A stretch of DNA of 64,000 nucleotides from Bradyrhizobium erythrophlei (GTDB taxonomy: Bacteria; Pseudomonadota; Alphaproteobacteria; Rhizobiales; Xanthobacteraceae). Position 1 is the stretch's first letter, and each line of letters opens with the position of its first letter. The position numbers and the translations under genes were made by a program. Below are positions 38,642 through 47,063 of this stretch, piece by piece. The notes under the pieces are model-generated. The model saw only the letters and a program-made list of their open reading frames with translations. It ran no database searches and was not told the DNA's origin. The stretch spans positions 3,753,001 to 3,817,000 of the forward strand of contig NZ_LT670818.1 in NCBI RefSeq assembly GCF_900129505.1, read 5' to 3'.

Positions 38642-38950
38642 ATGGCTGAACTCGACGACATCATCCACCAGCCGCTGCGGCTGAAGATCATGGCGGCGCT
38701 GAACGCCCTGCCGGCGGCAGCGCCGGGGCTGGAATTCTCCCGGCTGAAGAAGCTGACGGGCGCCACCGACGGCAATCTCGGCGCCCATATCGAAACGCTT
38801 TCGAAGGCAGGTTACGTCGCGGTCGAAAAGGCCTTTGTCGGCAAGAAGCCGCAGACCACGGTCACCGCCACCGCGGCCGGCCGCGGCGCCTTCGCCCGCC
38901 ATGTCGCGACGCTGCAGGAGATCATCGCGGCCTCGGCCCGGCAGGCTTGA
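38642..38950 (+). CDS. Small winged-helix transcriptional regulator
   Basis: 102 residues. The opening DDIIHQPLRLKIMAALNAL and LEFSRLKKLTGATDGNLGAHIETLSKAGYV form a one-domain winged helix of the ArsR/MarR-related 'transcriptional regulator' family (HTH_34-like). The wing is VEKAFVGKKPQTTVTAT. No ligand-binding domain is present. It starts 4 bases after the membrane protein gene and likely regulates its own operon. The palindrome at 37032-37046 is a candidate target, but MarR-like proteins usually use longer dyads. Confidence 0.85.
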   Translation: MAELDDIIHQPLRLKIMAALNALPAAAPGLEFSRLKKLTGATDGNLGAHIETLSKAGYVAVEKAFVGKKPQTTVTATAAGRGAFARHVATLQEIIAASARQA

Positions 38951-38955
38951 CTAGG

Positions 38956-39070
38956 CCGTCATTCCGGGGCGATGCGAAGCATCGAACCCGGAATCCCGAT
39001 CTAAAGGAGATGCGCCAGACAATCTCGGGATTCCGGATCGGCGCGTTTCACGCGCCGTCCGGAATGACGG
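38956..39070. repeat. 115-bp repeat element with 12-bp terminal inverted repeats
   Basis: CCGTCATTCCGG (38956-38967) and its exact reverse complement CCGGAATGACGG (39059-39070) bound the element. Inside are hairpins GCGATGC-GAA-GCATCG and GGCGCG-TTTCA-CGCGCC, and copies of CGGGATTCCGG. It carries no gene. It looks like a REP/MITE-like element placed between the regulator and purD. Confidence 0.8.
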
Positions 39071-39152
39071 TGTGCTCGATTAACTTCCCCCCTTGCAGGA
39101 GGAGGCGGACTCGTGCGACCGACAGCCGACAAAACCTGGTCTGGCTGATCGC

Positions 39153-40430
39153 ATGCACATCCTCCTGCTCGGTTCCGGCGGCCGCGAACACGCTCTGGCG
39201 TGGAAGATCGCGGCTTCCCCGCTGGTAACAAAACTCTGGTGCGCGCCGGGCAATGCCGGCATCGCGCGGGAAGCCGAATGCGTGGCGCTGGATATCGCCG
39301 ACCACGCCGCGGTGATCGGGTTCTGCAAACAAAACGCGGTGGCGCTGGTCGTTGTCGGTCCGGAAACTCCGCTCGCCGCCGGGATCGTCGACGACCTCGC
39401 CAACGCCGGTATCAAGGCGTTCGGGCCGAGCAAGGAGGCCTCGCAGCTCGAGGGCTCCAAGGGATTTACAAAAGCGCTCTGCACCGAATTCGCTATTCCG
39501 ACCGGCGCATATGGGCGCTTCGACAACGCCGCCGACGCATTGGCCTACGTCCGCAAGCAGGGCGCGCCGATCGTGGTCAAGGCCGATGGCCTTGCGGCGG
39601 GCAAGGGCGTGGTGGTCGCCATGACCCCAGCGGAAGCGGAATCCGCCATCGCCATGATGTTCGACGGCGCGTTCGGTGCCGCCGGCGCCGAAGTGGTGAT
39701 CGAGGAATTTCTCAGCGGCCGCGAGGTCAGTTTCTTCGCGCTGTCCGACGGCGACACCGCGATCGCGCTCGCCTCCGCCCAGGACCACAAGCGCGTGTTC
39801 GATCACGATGAGGGACCGAACACCGGCGGCATGGGCGCCTATTCGCCGACGCCGTTCGTGACGGATGAAATCCACAGCCAGATCATGAATCGCATCATTC
39901 TTCCCACCGTCGCCGGCATGAAGGCGCGCGGCACGCCGTTCTGCGGCGTGCTCTATGCCGGCGTGATGCTGACGGCCGAGGGCCCAAAACTGTTCGAATA
40001 CAATGTCCGCTTCGGCGATCCGGAATGCCAGGTGCTGATGCTGCGGATGATGTCGGACCTCGTGCCGGCGATGCTGGCCTGCTGCGACGGCCAGCTGAAG
40101 CATTTCGACCTGCGCTGGTTTCCGGAAGCAGCACTCACGGTGGTGATGGCGGCGAAAGGCTATCCCGGCGATTACGCCAAAGGCACTCGCATCAAGGGAC
40201 TCGACGACGCCGCAAACGTCGAGGGCGCCGAGATCTTTCACGCCGGCACGGTCGCGATGGACGGGCAAATTCTCGCCAATGGCGGCCGCGTCCTGAACGT
40301 CTGCGCGACCGGCAAGACGGTCGCGGAAGCGCAGCAGCGCGCCTATGCGGCGGTCGACCGCATCCGCTGGCCGGAAGGCTTCTGCCGCCGCGACATCGGC
40401 TGGCAGGCGGTGGAGCGGGAGAAGCAATAG
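39153..40430 (+). CDS. purD: Phosphoribosylamine-glycine ligase
   Basis: A 425-residue ATP-grasp enzyme, second step of purine synthesis. Motifs: [15 protein letters not shown] at the N-terminus, [14 protein letters not shown] for ATP binding, [16 protein letters not shown] and [15 protein letters not shown] for metal and substrate. Length is standard. Start ATG 39153; a 20-codon upstream extension runs into the repeat and lacks support. Monocistronic here. Confidence 0.96.
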   Translation: MHILLLGSGGREHALAWKIAASPLVTKLWCAPGNAGIAREAECVALDIADHAAVIGFCKQNAVALVVVGPETPLAAGIVDDLANAGIKAFGPSKEASQLEGSKGFTKALCTEFAIPTGAYGRFDNAADALAYVRKQGAPIVVKADGLAAGKGVVVAMTPAEAESAIAMMFDGAFGAAGAEVVIEEFLSGREVSFFALSDGDTAIALASAQDHKRVFDHDEGPNTGGMGAYSPTPFVTDEIHSQIMNRIILPTVAGMKARGTPFCGVLYAGVMLTAEGPKLFEYNVRFGDPECQVLMLRMMSDLVPAMLACCDGQLKHFDLRWFPEAALTVVMAAKGYPGDYAKGTRIKGLDDAANVEGAEIFHAGTVAMDGQILANGGRVLNVCATGKTVAEAQQRAYAAVDRIRWPEGFCRRDIGWQAVEREKQ

Positions 40431-40853
40431 AGGCGGCCGAACCCGGCGGGATAGGCTGGAATTGCTGGCTTGGCCGGTTGGTCCTGATTGGCACGACGTC
40501 CACGATGCCCGCTAACCGGACGTCGAGGGACATGCCAAAGTTCGGCGCGAATGATCCGACCGGACTCCGCGCCGCTTTGGTTTGGGGCAAAAATCAAGAC
40601 GTATAAACGCCGCGCCGCGCGGGCCATCCAGCAGCGCATCGTGCTCTTTTGTGACAAGATGATCGGATATTCGCGGTCCCATCCATCGAATCGAAGCCGG
40701 GAGTACGATTAACTCTCTCCGCTCATGCCGCGACGCACGCCCTCAAGCATCGCCTCAACCCACCCCATGCCTTGACACGTGATCCGAGGCGGCTGAACCC
40801 TGATGATCGGCCCACAGTGTGGCCATCGATTACCCAGGGCCCTCGCTCCGCTG
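40431..40853. other. Gene-poor gap after purD
   Basis: About 423 bases with only short unsupported ORFs on either strand. No terminator with a clear T tract and no repeat family recognised. This begins the less organised 40.4-44 kb stretch. Confidence 0.5.
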
Positions 40854-41969
40854 TTATTTCGTAATCATCCGGCTTGTGGGGGGTGGAGGCGCTGCTGCGG
40901 GTGAGATGGCAAATGTCAGCCATGTGTTCCAGCCGGTGGGCCGATCCGAGCCGCCAAATTCTGCGTAGCCCTTGAGATTGATGTAACCTTGAAGGGTCTC
41001 GCTAAGGGGGAACACGTAGCCAAACTGCGGCCCGATGCCGAACACCTGCGATTGGAAGCACCCGACGTGATCGCCCGAGCCGCTGTCGCAGCCGATGTCT
41101 TTGTAGGCGTAGCCAACCAGACCCACCTGAACCTGCTTGGTCAGGAATTGCGATGCGCCCCAATCGAAGTGCAGGTCGACGCCATTCTGATACTGTGTTG
41201 CAGTATTTTTGAAGTTATAGGTAAACCCAAGCACACCTGAGAACTCGTGGCCGGTCGCCGGATTGAAATAAGTGTAGCCACCGCCTGCGTCGATCGCACC
41301 GTGCCCGATACCTAAATTCGACAAGCGGTCGGATTGATAGGCTCCAACAGGTATGTCGCCGGTGATGTAGGTCATGTAGTTGTTAACGCCGGCATTCCAA
41401 CGCAAAGCGAATTGTGGGACCAGATCGCCAAAGCCCCACGTCGTATCGCTGATACTGTCAGATCGCATGAACGGGATGCTACCGCCGCCCGGTCCCGTTA
41501 GGCTCCCCGCCAATTGGCCCGCCAGAGTGGTGCTTACGACACCGTAGGCACTCACAAGGGATGCGGAAGCCTGGCCGCCGAGCACCGGCGTTGCGAATAC
41601 ATAGGTCGGGATCACAAAGCCAAGATCGCCGGTGGCGTTGAGCCTCAAATTCAGATTTGCGTTTACTGTAGCGTTGGCCGGAACCCTGCCGAGCGTGAAT
41701 TCACGCGCACGCGCGACGTCGGCGCCGGCCGAGACCGAGGTATGATAATAGATATTAGCCAGCGACCAACCCGGTTGCTGAGGAGCGGCTGCGAGGCTTC
41801 CAAAGAAACCGGGCACCCAGAAACTCACGCCGCCTTCATCGGCCAACGCACACTGGGAAAAAAACATAATCGCGGGTGCCAAGACGATTGCAGCAAGGCC
41901 AAGTCTGCGTCGATGTGCCGAGATAGGCCGCCGGCATTTCGCCGCAGTCAGCGCGATTCTCGCTGTCAT
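40854..41969 (-). CDS. SphA/MetA-pathway-like outer-membrane protein
   Basis: 371 residues. A basic start and hydrophobic segment (residues about 20-43, ending CALADEG) form a long signal peptide. The mature chain is beta-barrel-like: alternating aromatic strands, DLVPQFALRWNAGVNNYMTYITGDIPVGAY and GYTYFNPATGHEFSGVLGFTYNF. This is the pattern of the 'MetA-pathway of phenol degradation' / SphA family, associated with uptake of hydrophobic aromatics. A Pro-rich tail ends the protein. Not next to any aromatic catabolic enzyme here. Start ATG 41969. Confidence 0.8.
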   Translation of the reverse strand: MTARIALTAAKCRRPISAHRRRLGLAAIVLAPAIMFFSQCALADEGGVSFWVPGFFGSLAAAPQQPGWSLANIYYHTSVSAGADVARAREFTLGRVPANATVNANLNLRLNATGDLGFVIPTYVFATPVLGGQASASLVSAYGVVSTTLAGQLAGSLTGPGGGSIPFMRSDSISDTTWGFGDLVPQFALRWNAGVNNYMTYITGDIPVGAYQSDRLSNLGIGHGAIDAGGGYTYFNPATGHEFSGVLGFTYNFKNTATQYQNGVDLHFDWGASQFLTKQVQVGLVGYAYKDIGCDSGSGDHVGCFQSQVFGIGPQFGYVFPLSETLQGYINLKGYAEFGGSDRPTGWNTWLTFAISPAAAPPPPTSRMITK

Positions 41970-42123
41970 ATTGTGCCCCGCAAGTGTGTCGGCTACGAAT
42001 ACAACTCGCCGACATCGTAACCCTGGAGCAGGCGGGACTCACCAAGTAAATTCAGCAAGGGTTCAACTGCCAAAAAAAAGATGAACACTGCGGCCAAAGG
42101 GCAACAGTTACTACGGCTGGAGT

Positions 42124-42666
42124 GTGGGGGTTGCTGGCACGTTTGAGGATGCGATTGATGCGAATGCCAGAGGCGACTACGCAAAGGCTCTGCGTCTTAT
42201 TCGTCCGCTGGCTAACGATGGCGACGCGGCAGCTCAGTTCAATCTCGGGTTAATGTATATCACTGGCCACGGCGTGCAGCAGGATGATGCTGCCGCAGCA
42301 TTTTGGTTTCGGAAGGCTGCAGACCAAGGCGACGCCGTCGCCGAGTTTCTACTCGGCAACCAATACGCAAACGGCAAAGGCGTACCGCAGGACTACAGTG
42401 AGGCGATGATCTGGTTTCAGAGGGCTGCTGAGCAAGGCCATCCCCTCGCCAAGCTCTGTCTCGGGGTCATGTAGGCCGAAGGCAGAGGCGTGCCGCAGGA
42501 CTATGTTCGTGCCTACATGTGGTTCAGTCTATCGGCGGCACAGGGTGAGCAAAGAGCGGTCAAGACTCTAGAAATGGCCGAACGGAGGATGACCCCAGCT
42601 CAGATAAACGAAGCGCAGAAGCTCGCACGCGACTGGAAGCCAGCTACGCAACCAACTCCTCATTAA
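42124..42666 (+). pseudogene. SEL1-repeat protein gene broken by an in-frame TAG, probably also 5' truncated
   Basis: Reads as at least three SEL1 repeats (YAKALRLIRPLANDGDAAAQ, LGLMYITGHGVQQDDAAAA, LGNQYANGKGVPQDYSEAM). At 42472-42474 the codon TAG replaces the Tyr expected in LGVMYAEG. After it the same frame continues perfectly with AEGRGVPQDYVRAYMWFSL to a natural end, TAA at 42664. One TAT-to-TAG change explains it. The 5' end has no start with a signal peptide: the frame is closed by TGA at 42082 and the first usable codon is GTG 42124. SEL1 repeats normally mediate protein contacts, often in the periplasm. Confidence 0.82.
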
Positions 42667-42821
42667 AGCTCTGCGGCCTGTCCCCCAACTTGCAACCGGA
42701 CGACGCCGCGCGGTCAGTTCCCCTGGGAACGCTATGGCACCGTCGGCCACATCGGCAGCTAACAAAGATTTTATTGGTGATGGTGCGGTTGTCTCTTATC
42801 TAAACAACGAAGGAGATAACC

Positions 42822-43055
42822 ATGAAACTTACGGCAATGGCACTAGCCTGTGCGTTCGCGCTCTCCAGCACCTCCGCATTTGCCCACACAGTTCGTCACG
42901 AATCGAACGTCAGGACCCCTCCCATGTATAGGGATGCTGCGCCGAAAGATGGCAATCCAAACGGCAATTTCAGCGGGTACGGGAAACGCGATGTGTGGGG
43001 CCACTGGGGCGCCTACTATGGGCCCATGATCCCCACAGGCGCCGGCGGTCGGTGA
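42822..43055 (+). CDS. Small secreted protein of unknown function
   Basis: 77 residues with a clean signal peptide (residues 1-21, STSAFA-HT) and a mature part rich in Gly, Asn, Tyr and His (NPNGNFSGYGKRDVWGHWGAYYG). AAGGAG six bases before ATG 42822 argues that it is translated. No family recognised. It lies alone in the gene-poor stretch after the SEL1 pseudogene. Confidence 0.65.
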   Translation: MKLTAMALACAFALSSTSAFAHTVRHESNVRTPPMYRDAAPKDGNPNGNFSGYGKRDVWGHWGAYYGPMIPTGAGGR

Positions 43056-43384
43056 ATGCGCTAATGCGAGCGAGACCGTACGACGTCGAACGCACCTATG
43101 CCCCCAAGACGGCACGACCGCGAAGAAACGCTCCTCGCCGCCACCGACGAGGTGATCGAATGAGTGCGTTCACTTCCGCTCCTGGGCACCTTTCAGACCC
43201 CGCGCGATCTCTGACTTGAGTCCGAGATACGCTGATACGGGACATGGCCTATCCGCAGCTCAGCTAACCGATAAAGAATTTCAGGCCGCTGGCATGTCGC
43301 CTCCAAATCGCCGCGGGGCAGAAAAAGGACCCGACGGGCAAATCACTTGGGCAATTTACCGCCCCCTCTGTCCAGCCCAAATCG

Positions 43385-43860
43385 AAAAAATATTCTGATT
43401 TTCAGAAGCCGCAAATCAGTCCATATATCCGCCGTCTCGCGCCCACAGGAGGGGCGCTTCGCGGTCGTCACGGACGTTGGTGCGGGATGCGGTGGACGTG
43501 GAAGTGCCCGTGACGAACGGCACTGACGCGGACGGCGAAGTCGTGTGGTCCTGACGCCTCGACGCTGGCGTTCAAGTTCTTGAGAAGCAAGCTTCTCAGG
43601 GATGACGGTGACAAAAAAGCCGATCACCGGGGAGAGCTCGAAGTAAGCCGTAAACCACTGCGCAGGGAAGGCCGGACTGCTTCCGCTGAACCTGTATGCT
43701 CGTGTGCACTCTCTTTTGTGCTTTTTGCACGCGAGACCGCGGGTGCAGCGCGCACCCGGTCTTCCCTGCGCCCTGACGACCGGGGGCGGAACGTTTCCTC
43801 TCAAAACTCGCGCGAAACGCGCGGCGAGATCGCGAAGTTGTGTTTGCAGTTGTTTCTCTC
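43385..43860. repeat. Long Bradyrhizobium-type dispersed intergenic repeat
   Basis: From about the segment GCGCCCACAGGAGGGGCGCT near 43439 on, the sequence resembles from memory a repeat of several hundred bases present many times in Bradyrhizobium genomes, which includes CTGAACCTGTATGCTCGTG and GACCGCGGGTGCAGCGCGCA. It encodes no credible protein on either strand. Boundaries are approximate. Confidence 0.5.
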
Positions 43861-43864
43861 CGTC

Positions 43865-43965
43865 GTCATCACCTGCGAATGCGGGTGATCCAGTATTCCA
43901 GAGACGTCAATGATCGAGCCGAGAAGCCGCGGCGTACTGGATACCCCGCCTTCGCGGGGTATGAC
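43865..43965 (+). repeat. 101-bp palindromic repeat family, copy 1
   Basis: Bounded by GTCAT and ATGAC, with end hairpins (GTCATCACCTGCG...GCGGGTGATC and TACCCCGCC-TTCG-CGGGGTATGAC) around a core CCAGTATTCCAGAGACGTCA...GGCGTACTGGAT. Copy 2 is at 49812-49912 (same length) and copy 3, inverted and longer, at 46303-46438. Confidence 0.9.
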
Positions 43966-43987
43966 GGCTCTGGTTGGCGGGCGACGC

Positions 43988-45220
43988 CTAAATCAAATCC
44001 CCGCCCGCCGCCGAGGCCGTGGTGCCGTGCTCGCGGAACGCCTTGATGACGTTGCGGCCGACCTTCCAGCGGTGCACCTCGTCCGGGCCGTCGACCAGCC
44101 GCTGCGAACGCACCTGGGTGTACCATTTGGCCAGCACGGTATCCTGGCTGAAGCCGAGCGCGCCGTGCAGCTGGATCGCGGTGTCGATGACGTGATGCAC
44201 CATGTGCGCCAGGTACACCTTGGCGATCGAGTTCTCCTGGGTGAGGTCGAGCCCCTTTTCCGCCTTGTAGGCGATGTGCAGCAGCATCAGCCGGCCGATA
44301 TAGAGCTGGCTGGCGCATTCGGCGAGCATGAACTGCACCGCCTGGCGGTCGGCGAGCAGCACGCCGAAGGTCGAGCGTTTTGTCACGTGCGCGACTGCCA
44401 TGTCGAGCGCGCGCTGGGCTTTCGCGATGTTGTGCATGCCGTGGCGCAGCCGTCCATAGGCGAGGCGGTGCTGGCCCATGTTGAAGCCGTTGCCCTCGCC
44501 GCCGAGCAGATTGTCGGCCGGCACCTCGAGATCCCTGATTTCGATTTCGGAGTGGCCGCCGTGAATGGCGTCCGCGTGTGGGCCCTCGATCGCCATGTTC
44601 TTGATGTTGCGCTTGATCCTGTAGCCGGGGTTCGGCAATTCGACGATGAAGGTCGAATACTGCTTGTGGCGCGGCGCGGTGGGATCGGTCTTGGCCATCA
44701 CCAGCGCGATGTCGGCGACGCTCGCCGAAGACGAGAACCACTTCTCGCCGTTGAGGATGTAATTCTCGTTGCCGTCCTTCACGGCGGACGTCTGCATCCC
44801 GGTAGCGTCGGCGCCGGCGGCCTTTTCCGTCATCGAAAAGCAGATGCGCTTCTCGCCGTTCAGCAGCGGTTTGAGGAATTTTTCCTTCTGATAGTCGGTT
44901 CCGTGGGCGAGGATGGTCAGCATCGAGGCGTCGTCGGGCCCCTGCGTGTTCATCGACAGCGCGCCCAGCATGCTTTCGCCGAGCTCCATCTGCACCAGCG
45001 CGTTGGCGAGCGGGCCGAGGCCCATGCCGCCATATTCCTTCGGCACGAACGGGCACCACAGCCCCTGCGCGCGGGCCCTTGTGCGCAACCTGCCGAGCAC
45101 CTCGTCGAGCGGTTTGGTATCCAGCTCCTTCTCGGCGGGGATGCATTCCTCCTGCACCCATTTGCGCACCTTTGCGCGGATCGCCTTGGCCTCGGAAGGA
45201 ATCTCGAAATCGATCGACAT
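43988..45220 (-). CDS. Acyl-CoA dehydrogenase family protein
   Basis: A 410-residue cytosolic flavoprotein of the ACAD fold, oxidising an acyl-CoA at the alpha-beta bond with electrons to ETF. Motifs: CFSMTEKAAGADATGMQT (FAD-binding strand), WFSSSASVADIALVMAKTD, RLAYGRLRHGMHNIAKAQ and QLHGALGFSQDTVLAKWY. The last is typical of the branch near ACAD10/11, so the substrate chain is uncertain. Divergent from the fluoroacetate dehalogenase gene across 149 bases. Confidence 0.92.
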   Translation of the reverse strand: MSIDFEIPSEAKAIRAKVRKWVQEECIPAEKELDTKPLDEVLGRLRTRARAQGLWCPFVPKEYGGMGLGPLANALVQMELGESMLGALSMNTQGPDDASMLTILAHGTDYQKEKFLKPLLNGEKRICFSMTEKAAGADATGMQTSAVKDGNENYILNGEKWFSSSASVADIALVMAKTDPTAPRHKQYSTFIVELPNPGYRIKRNIKNMAIEGPHADAIHGGHSEIEIRDLEVPADNLLGGEGNGFNMGQHRLAYGRLRHGMHNIAKAQRALDMAVAHVTKRSTFGVLLADRQAVQFMLAECASQLYIGRLMLLHIAYKAEKGLDLTQENSIAKVYLAHMVHHVIDTAIQLHGALGFSQDTVLAKWYTQVRSQRLVDGPDEVHRWKVGRNVIKAFREHGTTASAAGGDLI

Positions 45221-45369
45221 GGCGCTTCCCCGTTCTGCTTTGCTGTTGGTCGGACTTGCCGGATGGCATATATCCGGGACGTGCCAGCGGCAACGACAAA
45301 CAAAGTTTGAAGCAAGAGCTCATCGTCGAAACGGCGATGCCGTGATGGCCGCGAAGGAGTGCCAGAGAG

Positions 45370-46272
45370 ATGCCCGATCTCGCCGACCTCTACCCCGGTT
45401 ACGCGTCCGAATGGATCAACACCAATTCCGGGCGCATCTTCGCCCGCGTCGGCGGCAACGGGCCGCCGCTGTTGCTGCTGCACGGCTTTTCCGAAACCCA
45501 TGTGATGTGGCACCGCGTGGCGCCGCAGCTGGCCGACCAATTCACGTTGATCATCGCCGACCTGCCGGGCTATGGCTGGTCGGACATGCCGGAGAGCGAC
45601 AAGGATCACATTCCCTACACCAAGCGCGCGATGGCGCAGACCATGATCGAGGCGATGGAGCAGCTCGGCCATGTGCATTTTGCACTTGCCGGGCACGATC
45701 GCGGCGGCCGCGTCGCGTATCGTCTGGCACTGGATCATCCCGGCCGGCTGTCGCGGCTGGCGGTGCTCGATATCCTGCCGACCTATGATTACTGGGAGCG
45801 CATGAACCGGCTCTATGCGCTGAAGATCTACCATTGGACCTTTCTGGCGCAGCCCGCTCCATTGCCGGAAACCCTGATCGGCGGCAATCCGGATTTCTTC
45901 TTGCGCCAGAAGATGGCGAGCCAGACCAAATCGAAAACCCTCGATGCGATCGACAAGCGCGCGCTGGAGCATTATCTCACCGCGTTCCGCGACCCCTCGC
46001 GCGTGCATGCGATGTGCGAGGACTATCGCGCCGGCGCCTATGCCGATTTCGAGATCGACAGGAAAGATCATGACGCCGGCAACAAGATCACGATCCCGAT
46101 GCTGGCGTTGTGGGGCGACGCCGGCATCGCCAGATCAGCGGCGACGCCGCTCGACACCTGGAAGAATTGGGCAACTGATGTCATGGGTGCGCCGATCGAT
46201 TCCGGGCACTTTCTCACGGAGGAAAATCCGGACGCGACCGCCAAGGCACTGAAGGCGTTTTTTGAGGCGTGA
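45370..46272 (+). CDS. Fluoroacetate dehalogenase
   Basis: A 300-residue alpha/beta hydrolase predicted to split the C-F bond of fluoroacetate, giving glycolate and fluoride. All known catalytic positions fit by number: Asp110, Arg111 and Arg114 in GHDRGGR, the fluoride pocket His155, Trp156 (YHWTF) and Tyr219 (DYRAGAY), and His280 in DSGHF. The chain matches what I remember of R. palustris RPA1163 almost throughout; one loop differs (HGFSETH here, HGFPQTH there). Start ATG 45370 is preceded by GGAG. Divergent from an acyl-CoA dehydrogenase gene; no fluoride exporter is adjacent. A haloacetate dehalogenase role is the fallback. Confidence 0.88.
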   Translation: MPDLADLYPGYASEWINTNSGRIFARVGGNGPPLLLLHGFSETHVMWHRVAPQLADQFTLIIADLPGYGWSDMPESDKDHIPYTKRAMAQTMIEAMEQLGHVHFALAGHDRGGRVAYRLALDHPGRLSRLAVLDILPTYDYWERMNRLYALKIYHWTFLAQPAPLPETLIGGNPDFFLRQKMASQTKSKTLDAIDKRALEHYLTAFRDPSRVHAMCEDYRAGAYADFEIDRKDHDAGNKITIPMLALWGDAGIARSAATPLDTWKNWATDVMGAPIDSGHFLTEENPDATAKALKAFFEA

Positions 46273-46302
46273 GGGGGTGCAAGTGGAGCCCCACACCCAC
46301 TC

Positions 46303-46438
46303 GTCATACCCGCCATCGGGTCTCGCCTTCGGCGAGCCCGACGACAGGCTCCGCCGGGTATTCAGTACACCGCGGCCTATCGACCAATCCACTGGCGTCT
46401 CTGGAATACTGTCATCATCCGCTTACGCGGATGATGAC
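46303..46438 (-). repeat. Palindromic repeat family, copy 3 (inverted, 136 bp)
   Basis: Read on the minus strand it shows the same order as copies 1 and 2: hairpin GTCATCATCCGCG..., core CAGTATTCCAGAGACGCCAG...GGTGTACTGAATACCCGG, hairpin ending in ATGACGAG. It is longer because one hairpin is extended (GTCTCGCC-TTC-GGCGAGCC). Confidence 0.85.
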
Positions 46439-46451
46439 AGCAGTGGTTGTT

Positions 46452-46910
46452 CTACCGTCGCACCCTGAAAAACTCCTTCAGCAGCGTCGCCGCCTCGGTC
46501 TCGCCCACGGCCGAATAGACTTCCGGCACGTGATGGCAGGTGGGCGAGGCGAAGAAACGCACGCCGGACTCGACCGCGCCGCCCTTGGGGTCGGGTGCGC
46601 CGTAATAGAGCCGCCTGATCCGGGCAAACGAGATCGCGCCCGCGCACATCGTGCAGGGCTCCAGCGTGACATAGAGGTCGCAATCGACCAGCCGCTCGGT
46701 CCCGATGGCCTCGGCGGCCTGCCGGATCGCCAGGATTTCGGCATGCGCGGTCGGATCGCGGTCGGTCAAAGTGCGGTTGCCGGCCGTGGCGATGACCTCG
46801 TAACCCCTGACAATGACGCATCCGATCGGAACTTCGCCGGCTTTTGCGGCGTTTTTCGCCGTTTTCAGGGCCAAATCCATGAAAGAAGGGGCGGTCATCC
46901 CTCGTATCAT
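46452..46910 (-). CDS. tadA: tRNA adenosine(34) deaminase / nucleoside deaminase
   Basis: A 152-residue zinc deaminase. The Zn motifs are HAEILAIRQAAE (His, Glu) and LEPCTMCAGAISFARI (two Cys). TadA converts A34 to inosine in tRNA-Arg. The start is unsettled: ATG 46910, ATG 46898 (just after GAGGG) and ATG 46880 are all in frame; I give the longest. Divergent from the pseudouridine synthase gene. Confidence 0.92.
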   Translation of the reverse strand: MIRGMTAPSFMDLALKTAKNAAKAGEVPIGCVIVRGYEVIATAGNRTLTDRDPTAHAEILAIRQAAEAIGTERLVDCDLYVTLEPCTMCAGAISFARIRRLYYGAPDPKGGAVESGVRFFASPTCHHVPEVYSAVGETEAATLLKEFFRVRR

Positions 46911-47063
46911 CGGAAGAAACCTGCTACTGGAGGGCCATTCAGCAAAAGTGGATACCGATTTTGCGTGAGATTGCGCCTTGAGCCAAGAGCGCGCGCGATG
47001 TCGCTATGACAGCCCATCCACATCCGCCTGATCGCCATTTCATCTTTAAACGAGAGACTATTC

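Larger units (their letters stand above)
43056..43987. other. Gene-poor stretch of more than 900 bases, mostly repeats
   Basis: Holds no gene I can support. Short ORFs such as 43216-43398 lack sites and family likeness. The right half is the long dispersed repeat (about 43385-43860) and then a 101-bp palindromic element (43865-43965), both described separately. Confidence 0.6.

Noticed and set aside
42472..42474. TAG in the SEL1 gene as a recoded (pyrrolysine or suppressed) codon
   Set aside because: No recoding machinery or signal is visible, and the 5' end is also defective, so a plain nonsense mutation is simpler.
43216..43398. 60-codon plus-strand ORF in the gene-poor stretch
   Set aside because: No convincing start site or homology; surrounding DNA is repeat-rich.
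43910..45310. 466-codon plus-strand open frame across the acyl-CoA dehydrogenase
   Set aside because: Antisense to a gene with full ACAD motifs.
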